This document shows, one piece after another, positions 7,538 through 14,221 of a stretch of DNA of 37,291 bases (the stretch's first letter is position 1; the number at the start of each line of letters is the position of its first letter). The notes beneath the pieces are model-generated. The model was not told where the DNA came from. It searched no databases and saw only the letters and a program-made list of their open reading frames with translations. The translations under genes and the position numbers were made by a program. Origin of the DNA: Bryobacterales bacterium (GTDB lineage: Bacteria > Acidobacteriota > Terriglobia > Bryobacterales > Bryobacteraceae); the NCBI GenBank assembly GCA_027324255.1, contig DAHVTI010000164.1, positions 1 through 37,291 on the forward strand. Direction: 5' to 3'.

Positions 7538-8329
7538 ATGGGAGCCGCCGGCCCTTGGGAAATAACGTTCTGGTACGCGAGCCTGCTGGCGAAGGCGGGG
7601 CTGCTGGGCAGGCTGGTCTGGCTCCGCCTGGCGAGAGAGTATCCCGCCATCAGCGCCTTCCTGGCACTGCAACTGGTTCGGACCTTGTGGCTGATGCAGT
7701 ACTCCACAGCGTCCAACGAGTACAGCTACGGGTGGCTTTTCACCGAGCCCCTGCTGATCCTCAGTAGGGCCCTGGTGATGTTCGAGCTGTACGAAAAGAT
7801 TCTGGCGGGCTATCGCGGACTATCCTTTCTGAGCCGGGGGACGATGGCAGCGGTGCTGACGGCCAGCCTGACGCTGGCCTTAGCGGCGAACTATCCGGCG
7901 TTCACCTCCCACCGCGACTTCTCCAAGTGGATGAACCTGGTGTTCCTGTTCGAGACGACAGTGTACTCCGGCGTGCTGGTCTTCATCGTCGCCCTCGTCG
8001 CCTTCATGCTCTGGTTCCCGGCGCAGGTGAAAAAAAACGTGCTGGTGCATTGCTGCGCCTTTTCGGCGTATTTCGTCGTCTCGAGCGCCTCGGTCTACCT
8101 GCGCCAGATCGACGTGGCGGAATGGGGGAGGCTGTCGAGTTCCTGGCGGATGTTGGCGGCCGACATCATCATGGCGCTGTGGATCCTGTTGATTACAAAG
8201 CGCGGCGAGCACGAAGCCACGGGTATCGCACTGCGTTTTGCGCCGGACAGCCGGGAGCGGCTGCTGAAGCAATTGGACGACCTGAACCGCGCGCTGGAAT
8301 CCCGGAGGCGGCAAACCCCCGCGGGGTAA
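7538..8329 (+). CDS. Polytopic membrane protein of unknown function
   Basis: This is a 263-aa integral membrane protein I cannot assign to a named family. Hydrophobic segments are visible near residues 38-54, 66-84, 102-121, 131-160 (probably two helices), 168-188 and 204-219, giving six or seven passes. A basic, charged cytoplasmic tail rich in arginine and leucine (RERLLKQLDDLNRALESRRR) looks like a short coiled coil. There is no catalytic motif. The ATG at 7538 follows an extended -10 candidate and a GAGGTGATCTGGAGC leader. The next gene on the same strand starts 94 bp downstream and is also of unknown function. It could be a sensor or a structural membrane protein; the topology is what the sequence supports. 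Confidence 0.78.
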   Translation: MGAAGPWEITFWYASLLAKAGLLGRLVWLRLAREYPAISAFLALQLVRTLWLMQYSTASNEYSYGWLFTEPLLILSRALVMFELYEKILAGYRGLSFLSRGTMAAVLTASLTLALAANYPAFTSHRDFSKWMNLVFLFETTVYSGVLVFIVALVAFMLWFPAQVKKNVLVHCCAFSAYFVVSSASVYLRQIDVAEWGRLSSSWRMLAADIIMALWILLITKRGEHEATGIALRFAPDSRERLLKQLDDLNRALESRRRQTPAG

Positions 8330-8365
8330 TTCCGGGGCGGCGCGGCAGATTTTCATATTCTTTTC

Positions 8366-8394
8366 TTGCCTGTCCGCCGGATGCACGTTACGAT
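8366..8394 (+). promoter_or_regulatory. Putative sigma70-type promoter
   Basis: TTGCCT (8366-8371) and TACGAT (8389-8394) are separated by 17 bp, a canonical spacing, and lie about 30 bp before the start of the 8424 gene. The stretch 8345-8410 is locally AT-rich. An overlapping GATAAT at 8392 is an alternative -10. Confidence 0.4.
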
Positions 8395-8423
8395 AATCAC
8401 AGCCGAAAGGTATTCGTAACACC

Positions 8424-8939
8424 ATGACGCAGGTTGTCACTATCATCCTGACGGCGGCCGGCTTGACAGCGGGGCTGACCTGGCTCTTCTGGCGGCTCGC
8501 GCTGCCCGCGCCTTATCTCTCCTTCTCACCCGACTGGTGGGAGCATTTTTCGGCGGAGCGATATCTTCCGCTGGCGCATCTGTTGCGAGAGGAGGATTTT
8601 GCCTTCTTGCGGACGCAGCCGGGCTATCATCCGGAGCTGGGGCGGCAGTTGCGGCGGCGCCGGATAGGCATCTGCCGGGCATATCTTTCGGAGATCCGGC
8701 AGGATTTCCTGCGGCTGCAGGGCATAGGCCAGGCGCTGCTGGCGGCGGGCCAGGCGGAGCCTGAGTTGCAGGAGCTGCTTTTCCGGCAGCGGATTCGTTT
8801 TACGCAAAGCTGGTGGAGCGTGAGGGTGCAGCTCGAGATGCAGCGTTTCGGGCTGGGCCGGGTGGACTTCGCGGGCCTGATCGGAACGCTGGATGCTTCG
8901 GCGAGCCAGCTAAGGCCGGCGCTGTCGCCCGCGCTGTAA
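8424..8939 (+). CDS. Small protein with N-terminal membrane anchor, unknown function
   Basis: This 171-aa protein starts with a hydrophobic segment (VVTIILTAAGLTAGLTWLFW, about residues 4-23) that looks like a signal anchor, followed by a mostly helical soluble part rich in arginine, glutamine and leucine. Paired tryptophans occur in SPDWWEHF and QSWWSVRV. No family is recognised and no catalytic motif is visible. The ATG at 8424 lies about 30 bp after a promoter-like sequence. The gene ends 5 bp before the stop of the convergent metalloprotease gene. The preceding membrane protein gene may be related in function because both are unknown, co-directional and 94 bp apart, but there is no direct evidence. 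Confidence 0.7.
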   Translation: MTQVVTIILTAAGLTAGLTWLFWRLALPAPYLSFSPDWWEHFSAERYLPLAHLLREEDFAFLRTQPGYHPELGRQLRRRRIGICRAYLSEIRQDFLRLQGIGQALLAAGQAEPELQELLFRQRIRFTQSWWSVRVQLEMQRFGLGRVDFAGLIGTLDASASQLRPALSPAL

Positions 8940-8943
8940 TCGA

Positions 8944-9678
8944 TCAGAGCCGCTTGAGCATCTCTTTCGCCTGCGCCAGGGCGGCGAACCTCTTCTCATC
9001 TTCGCGGAAGGCACGGGTGTGGACGCGCCGGCGGGAGCCGTGGTGCTCGACGGGATGCTTGAGGTGGAGCATTTCGTGGAAGAGGATGTACTCCACGGCG
9101 AGGCGGGGCACTTCGGGACGGTCGAGGAGGCGGCTGAGGATGATGGCGTTGTGGGCATGGTCGAAGTGGCCGAGCAGGGTGCGGGAGGGGCGGCGGCTCC
9201 AGCCGAGTTGGGGCTTGGGCAGGAGGGGTTCGAAGTAGCGGTCGCGCAACTCGTCGAAGAGGGGATCGAGGTCGTAGTAGTCGCCGCGAGGCCCGGAGAC
9301 GTACTTACGCCCACGGGCCTGGCGCACGGTCTGATGGGTGCGGCGGACATCGCGGCGGTTCATGAACTGGCGGTAATGGAGCACCCAGTGGGCCGGGGGG
9401 CGGCGGCGGAACATTTTGGAGAGCAGGATCCAGGCCAGGGCCTCGCGGACGGTGGAGGGGGCGCCGGCGATCAGGTCGCTGATGCGCACGACGAGGACCC
9501 CGTCGCGAAGCTGCAGCTTGCCCATGGTATTGACGTAGGGCTTGACGCGAAAATCGACGGATTGGGGCGGCGCGGCGCGGGCCACTTCGCAGTAGACGCG
9601 GGCAAAAATCCGCTCGTTGCTCTCTTCGCCGGGAGCGCCCCCGGGGAGTTCGACTTGCATCCCTCTTCTGAATAGCAT
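8944..9678 (-). CDS. SprT-like zinc metalloprotease-domain protein
   Basis: This is a 244-aa cytosolic protein with a C-terminal zinc-metalloprotease motif: EYILFHEMLHLKHP contains HExxH (HEMLH), followed by a conserved histidine-rich stretch (EHHGSRRRVHTRAFREDE) that could supply the third ligand. This pattern fits the SprT/YgjP-like gluzincin-type superfamily; the substrate is unknown. The N-terminal half contains VDFRVKPYVNTMGKLQLRDG and VREALAWILLSKMF, seen in SprT-domain proteins of related bacteria. The ATG at 9678 has no strong Shine-Dalgarno site. The gene diverges from fabH with about 120 bp between starts. The zinc-binding motif is directly visible; the protease assignment is by family. 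Confidence 0.8.
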   Translation of the reverse strand: MLFRRGMQVELPGGAPGEESNERIFARVYCEVARAAPPQSVDFRVKPYVNTMGKLQLRDGVLVVRISDLIAGAPSTVREALAWILLSKMFRRRPPAHWVLHYRQFMNRRDVRRTHQTVRQARGRKYVSGPRGDYYDLDPLFDELRDRYFEPLLPKPQLGWSRRPSRTLLGHFDHAHNAIILSRLLDRPEVPRLAVEYILFHEMLHLKHPVEHHGSRRRVHTRAFREDEKRFAALAQAKEMLKRL

Positions 9679-9799
9679 ATCAATGGAGTTTTGCGTCTGA
9701 TTTATTCAACTTGGTCCCGGACCCGGGCCGGCGCAGCTTCTGGGGGAATGGAACCCGCTGGAAGTTTGCCCCGGCGGCCGCGGCGGGACAGGAGGCATC

Positions 9800-10789
9800 T
9801 TGCGTAACGTAAAGATCAGCGCGGTGGGCGCGTGGGTTCCGCCGCGGGTGTTGACCAACGACGAACTGGCCCGCATGGTGGACACCTCGAACGAGTGGAT
9901 TCTGGAGCGGACGGGCATTCAGGAGCGGCACATCGCCGACCCCGAGACGGCCACCTCCGACATGGCATTGGAGGCCGCGCGGGCGGCCCTGGCGCAGCGG
10001 GGCACGACGGCCGAGGACGTGGACGCCATCATCCTGTGCACCGTGACGCCGGACCACATGTTCCCGTCGACGGCCTGCATCGTGCAGCACAAGCTGGGGG
10101 CGAAGCATGCGTGGGGTTTCGACCTGATCGCCGCCTGCAGCAGCTTTGTCTACGGACTGACGACAGCCGCGCACCTGGTGGGCGGCGGGACGCACAAGAA
10201 GATTCTGGTGATCGGCGCCGACACGATGAGCCGCATCATCGACTACACGGACCGCGCCACGTGCGTGCTGTTCGGCGACGGGGCGGGCGCGTTTCTGATC
10301 GAGCCGGCCGAGGACGGTGAGCCGGGCTTCGTGGGCTTCAAGAACGAGATCGACGGCTCGGGCGGGGACGTGCTGAAGATGCCGGCCGGGGGATCGCGTT
10401 GTCCGGCGTCGCACGAGACGGTGGACCAGCGGATGCACTTCGTGCACCAGGAAGGCCAGGCGGTGTTCAAGTTCGCCGTGAAGCGCATGGGCGAAGTCTC
10501 CGCGCAGTTGCTGGCGGAACACAACCTGAAGCCGCAGGAAGTGAAGCTGATGGTGCCGCACCAGGCCAACCGGCGCATCATCATGGCCTGCGCCGACCGG
10601 CTGGGGATGCCGCACGAGAACGTCCTGGTCAACATCGAGCGCTACGGCAACACCACGGCCGGCACCATCCCGATCGCCACCACCGAGGCCTATCAGGCCG
10701 GGCGCCTGCAGAAGGGCGACCTGGTGCTGTTCACCGCCGTGGGGGCCGGCTTCACGGTGGGCGCCAACCTGTGGCGCTGGGCGTTCTAG
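9800..10789 (+). CDS. fabH: 3-oxoacyl-ACP synthase III (KAS III)
   Basis: It condenses an acyl-CoA starter with malonyl-ACP to begin type II fatty acid synthesis in the cytosol. The full catalytic triad is present: Cys113 in LIAACSSFVYGL, His254 in VPHQANRRI and Asn284 in ERYGNTTAGTIPIA. The N-terminal WVPPRVLTNDELARMVDTS and RTGIQERHIA blocks are typical. At 329 aa it has normal length. The start is the TTG at 9800: it is preceded by AGGAGG 4 nt upstream and no ATG or GTG lies between there and the conserved KISAVGAWVP strand. The inositol oxygenase gene begins 62 bp downstream on the same strand with its own possible promoter, so an operon is not certain. No other fatty acid synthesis genes are adjacent. 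Confidence 0.95.
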   Translation: MRNVKISAVGAWVPPRVLTNDELARMVDTSNEWILERTGIQERHIADPETATSDMALEAARAALAQRGTTAEDVDAIILCTVTPDHMFPSTACIVQHKLGAKHAWGFDLIAACSSFVYGLTTAAHLVGGGTHKKILVIGADTMSRIIDYTDRATCVLFGDGAGAFLIEPAEDGEPGFVGFKNEIDGSGGDVLKMPAGGSRCPASHETVDQRMHFVHQEGQAVFKFAVKRMGEVSAQLLAEHNLKPQEVKLMVPHQANRRIIMACADRLGMPHENVLVNIERYGNTTAGTIPIATTEAYQAGRLQKGDLVLFTAVGAGFTVGANLWRWAF

Positions 10790-10817
10790 CGGCGGCTGAA
10801 AGCCGGACGCCCGCCCC

Positions 10818-10826
10818 TGCTAAGCT
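10818..10826 (+). promoter_or_regulatory. Putative extended -10 element upstream of inositol oxygenase
   Basis: TGCTAAGCT lies 25 bp before the GTG start, in the same CGCCCCTGCTA context seen before the 7538 gene. It would give a very short leader. A GAGGGAGG ribosome binding site follows. No clear -35 box is visible. Confidence 0.3.
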
Positions 10827-10851
10827 GTAGGCATCAGAGGGAGGGATCCGA

Positions 10852-11658
10852 GTGTCTACGCCAGCCGCACGCTACCAGGAAGGCAAGAGCCAGGAAGAGT
10901 TCCGCCACTACGACGATTCGACGCCGGCGGTGGTGCGCGAATTCTACCGGCTGAACCATACCGGCCAGACCGTCGATTTCAACCGCGCCATGCGGGAGAA
11001 ATGGCTGCGGCTGGACCACGCCGAAATCTCCGTCTGGGACCTGATGGTGGAGCTGAACAAGCTGGTGGACGACTCCTATCCGGACACCGACCTGTCGCAG
11101 ATCGAGCACAACTTCCAGACGGCCGAGGCGATCCGGGCCGACGGCCACCCGCGCTGGTTCCAACTGGCGGGCCTGATCCACGACCTGGGCAAGGTGCTGT
11201 GGCTGTGGGGCGAGCCGCAGTGGGCCGTGGTGGGCGACACCTTCCCGGTGGGCTGCGCGTGGTCGGCGAAGATCGTCTTCCCCGAGTTTTTCCGGGACAA
11301 CCCGGACCGGCTGGTGCCGGAGTACCAGACGCGCTGTGGCATTTACTCCGAGGGCTGCGGGCTGGACCGGGTGATGATCTCCTGGGGCCACGACGAGTAC
11401 CTGTACCAGGTGGCGAAGAACTACCTGCCGGCCGAGGCGCTGGCCATGATCCGGTTCCACTCCTGCTATCCGATCCACCGCGAATGCGAGTACGGGCACC
11501 TGATGAACGCTGAAGACCGGCGGCTGATGGAGTGGGTGAAGAAGTTCAATCCCTACGACCTGTACTCGAAGGGCCACACCAAGCCGGACGTGGAGGCGCT
11601 GACGCCTTACTACCGCGAACTGATCGACGAGTACTTCCCGGCGAAGGTCCGCTGGTAG
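10852..11658 (+). CDS. myo-Inositol oxygenase (MIOX)
   Basis: This non-haem di-iron enzyme cleaves myo-inositol with O2 to D-glucuronate. The 268-aa protein is full length compared with animal MIOX (about 285 aa) and keeps all iron ligands seen in that family: His in SQIEHNFQTAEAIR, the His-Asp pair in GLIHDLGKVLWLWGEP, His in SWGHDEYLYQV, His in RFHSCYPIH and Asp in FNPYDLYSK. QWAVVGDTFPVGC and YYRELIDEYFP are close to the eukaryotic sequence. The GTG start is supported by GAGGGAGG just upstream. It lies 16 bp before a sulfatase gene and probably shares a transcript with it. No other inositol catabolism gene is in the window, so the fate of the glucuronate is unknown. The enzyme call is firm; its pathway role here is inferred. 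Confidence 0.95.
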   Translation: MSTPAARYQEGKSQEEFRHYDDSTPAVVREFYRLNHTGQTVDFNRAMREKWLRLDHAEISVWDLMVELNKLVDDSYPDTDLSQIEHNFQTAEAIRADGHPRWFQLAGLIHDLGKVLWLWGEPQWAVVGDTFPVGCAWSAKIVFPEFFRDNPDRLVPEYQTRCGIYSEGCGLDRVMISWGHDEYLYQVAKNYLPAEALAMIRFHSCYPIHRECEYGHLMNAEDRRLMEWVKKFNPYDLYSKGHTKPDVEALTPYYRELIDEYFPAKVRW

Positions 11659-11674
11659 GAGTACACTACCGTCG

Positions 11675-13075
11675 ATGAACGGATTCTCGCGGCGCAGCTT
11701 CTGCGCCTCACTCGCCGCCGCGGCGCTGAAGCCGGCCCGCGCCCTCGCCGGCGGACCGCTGAACGTAGTCTTTATCCTGGCCGACGACCTGGGCGGCTGC
11801 GACTTGGGCTGCTACGGGGCGGACCTGCACGAAACGCCGAACCTGGACGCGCTGGCGCAGCAGGGGGTGCGCTTCGACAACGCCTACGCGGCGGCGCCGG
11901 TGTGTTCGCCGACGCGGGCGTCCATCATGACGGGCCTGCACCCGGCTCGCCTGCACATGACCGTGTGGCGGGAGCAGGCGCTGCGGCCGCCGGAAGGCAC
12001 GCCGCTGACGCCGCCGCGCACGGTGCCGGACCTGCCCCAATCCCTCACGACGCTGGCCGAAGCGCTGCGCGCCGCCGGCCACGCCACGTTCCACGTGGGC
12101 AAGTGGCACCTGGGGGGCGCGGAAAACTACCCGGAGAACCACGGCTACGACGTCAACATCGGCGGCACGCTGTGGGGCGCGCCGCAGACTTACTTCTACC
12201 CTTACCGCGGCAACCGCTGGTTCGGTGGTGAGCCGCGCTACGTACCGGGGCTCTACGGCGGCCAGCCCGGCGAGTTCCTGACGGACCGGCTGACCACGGA
12301 GGCGCTGAAGCTGGTGGACGGCGCGGCCGGCCGCCCGTTCTTCCTGAGCCTGAACTTCCACAACCCGCATACGCCCATCGAGGGCAAACCTGAGCTGGTG
12401 GAGCGCTACAGGACGCGCATCCGGCCCGGGATGAAGCACCGCAACGCGGCCTACGCGGCCATGATCCGGACGCTGGACGACAACGTAGGGCGCGTGCTGC
12501 GCAAGCTGGACGACCTGAAGATCGCCGGCCGCACGCTGCTGGTGTTCACCTCGGACAACGGGGGCTACATCGGGCAGAACCAGGGGCGGGCGGTGACGAA
12601 CAACAGCCCGCTGCGCTCAGGCAAGGGCTCGCTGTACGAGGGCGGCCTGCGGGTGCCGCTGATGGTGCGCGGACCGCAGGCCAGGGCCGGAGCGGTGTGC
12701 CGCGAGCCGGTGGTCTCCTGCGACCTGTACAAAACCATGGCGCTGGCCGGCGGCGGAAAGCCGGGCGACTCGCCGGACGGCATGGACCTCTCGCCGCTGC
12801 TCGGCAATCCGTCGGGGCGGCTGGAGCGCGAGGCGCTGTATTTCCACTACCCCCACTACTACGCCACCACGACGCCGGTGAGCGCCGTGCTGGCGCGGCG
12901 CTGGAAGCTGCTGGAATACCACGAGGACGGGCGCACCGAACTCTACGACCTGCGGGAAGACCCCTCGGAGACGCGGAACCTGGCGAACAGCAACCCGGCG
13001 AAGGCCGCCGAGCTGCTGTCGAAGCTGCGCGAGTGGCGGAACCGGGTGGGCGCGCAGATGCCCACCCGGGCCTGA
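11675..13075 (+). CDS. Tat-exported sulfatase, arylsulfatase A-like
   Basis: This 466-aa S1-type sulfatase hydrolyses sulfate esters, probably in the periplasm or outside the cell. A twin-arginine signal (SRRSFCASLAAAALKPARALA) opens the protein. The core motif Cys77-Ser-Pro-Thr-Arg81, followed by ASIMTG, is the canonical formylglycine site matured by FGE. The calcium site NVVFILADDLGG and the second metal-binding segment LLVFTSDNGG are intact, and HVGKWHLGG carries conserved Lys and His. The C-terminal TELYDLREDPSETRNLA is typical of the family. The gene follows inositol oxygenase by 16 bp. No FGE gene is in the window. The substrate is unknown; sulfated polysaccharides are usual for Tat-exported sulfatases of soil and marine bacteria. 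Confidence 0.93.
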   Translation: MNGFSRRSFCASLAAAALKPARALAGGPLNVVFILADDLGGCDLGCYGADLHETPNLDALAQQGVRFDNAYAAAPVCSPTRASIMTGLHPARLHMTVWREQALRPPEGTPLTPPRTVPDLPQSLTTLAEALRAAGHATFHVGKWHLGGAENYPENHGYDVNIGGTLWGAPQTYFYPYRGNRWFGGEPRYVPGLYGGQPGEFLTDRLTTEALKLVDGAAGRPFFLSLNFHNPHTPIEGKPELVERYRTRIRPGMKHRNAAYAAMIRTLDDNVGRVLRKLDDLKIAGRTLLVFTSDNGGYIGQNQGRAVTNNSPLRSGKGSLYEGGLRVPLMVRGPQARAGAVCREPVVSCDLYKTMALAGGGKPGDSPDGMDLSPLLGNPSGRLEREALYFHYPHYYATTTPVSAVLARRWKLLEYHEDGRTELYDLREDPSETRNLANSNPAKAAELLSKLREWRNRVGAQMPTRA

Positions 13076-13081
13076 ACTGCT

Positions 13082-14206
13082 TTAAGCCTGGTAGCCTTCG
13101 GCCTGGAAGGCCTCGGCCAGGGTGTCGAGAAGCAGCTTGACGTTTTCGGCCGAGGAGCCGTAGCCCATGGTGCCGATGCGGAAGACCTTGCCGGCCAGCG
13201 GCCCGAGTCCGCCGGCGATCTCGATGCCGTGGCCGGCCATCAGCCGCTTGCGGACGTTGAGTTCGTTGACGCCCGCGGGCACCAGCGGTGTGTTGAGCGT
13301 CCAGAGGCGGTGGCCTGCGTTGACGAGCATGCCGATGCCCATTTCGGCGAGGCCGGCGACGAAGGCTTCGTGGTTGGCCTTGTGGCGGGCGAAGCGGGTG
13401 TCGAGCCCCTCTTCGGCGATGATGGCGAGGGACTCGCGCAGGGCGTAAAACATCGAGATGGGCGCGGTGTGGTGGTAGCGGTGGGCGCTCTCGTAGTAGT
13501 CGAGCAGGAGCTTCAGGTCGAGGTACCAGCTCACCGAACTCTGCTTGCGGTTGCGGAGCCATTCGAGTGCCCGCGGGGAGCAGGTGATGGGGGCCAGGCC
13601 GGGGGGACAGCCGAGGGCTTTCTGGGTGCCGCTGTAGGCGATGTCGATGCCGGCATCGTCGACGTCGACGGGCATGCCGCCGAGGCTGGTGACGCAGTCG
13701 GCGATGACGAGGGCGCCGGAGTCGTGGGCGGCCTTCGAGATGCCGTGGCCGGGCTGGTAGGCGCCGGTGGAGGTTTCGGCCTGCACGAAGGCGACGACTT
13801 GCGGCTTTTCGGCGGCAATGAAGTCGCGTGCCTCGGCGTCGGTGTACGTCTCGCCCCAGGGCTTTTCCAGACGGGCGATGACGGCGCCGTGGCGGCGGGC
13901 CATCTCGGTGAGGCGGTCGCTGAAGTAGCCGTTGGCGAAGACGGCGATCTTGGCGCCCGGCTCGACGAAGTTGGTGACGGCGCACTCCATGCCGGCGCTG
14001 CCGGTGCCGGAGATGACCATAGTGAAATCGTTGGCGGTGCCGAAGCACTGCTTCAGCCAGCCGCGGATCTCTTCGTTCACCTGAAAGAAGAAGGGATCGA
14101 GATGGCCGACGATGGGCTGGCGCATCGCTTCGTAAACGCGCGGGTGGACCGGCGACGGGCCGGGGCCGAACAGGTGGCGCGCGGGTGCTTGGAGGGGCGG
14201 AACCAT
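13082..14206 (-). CDS. Alanine/serine-glyoxylate-type class V aminotransferase
   Basis: This is a PLP enzyme of the AGXT/serine-pyruvate aminotransferase group, cytosolic, 374 aa. [17 protein letters not shown] and the DPFF segment are the usual N-terminal block, [19 protein letters not shown] binds the cofactor phosphate, [15 protein letters not shown] holds the PLP-contacting aspartate, and [16 protein letters not shown] carries the Schiff-base lysine. I chose the ATG at 14206 because the family starts close to the LxxPGPSxV motif; the longer ORF from 14275 would overlap hrpB. Its start lies only 15 bp from the divergent hrpB GTG. It could use alanine, serine or another amino donor with glyoxylate or pyruvate; the sequence does not decide this. 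Confidence 0.9.
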   Translation of the reverse strand: MVPPLQAPARHLFGPGPSPVHPRVYEAMRQPIVGHLDPFFFQVNEEIRGWLKQCFGTANDFTMVISGTGSAGMECAVTNFVEPGAKIAVFANGYFSDRLTEMARRHGAVIARLEKPWGETYTDAEARDFIAAEKPQVVAFVQAETSTGAYQPGHGISKAAHDSGALVIADCVTSLGGMPVDVDDAGIDIAYSGTQKALGCPPGLAPITCSPRALEWLRNRKQSSVSWYLDLKLLLDYYESAHRYHHTAPISMFYALRESLAIIAEEGLDTRFARHKANHEAFVAGLAEMGIGMLVNAGHRLWTLNTPLVPAGVNELNVRKRLMAGHGIEIAGGLGPLAGKVFRIGTMGYGSSAENVKLLLDTLAEAFQAEGYQA

Positions 14207-14221
14207 AGCTACAGTGTATAT

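Noticed and set aside
13229-14221. N-terminal 331-residue extension of the hrpB ORF
   Set aside because: It is antisense to the aminotransferase coding region, has low-complexity Gly/Ala/Val/Asp composition typical of shadow frames, and HrpB relatives start near 14222.
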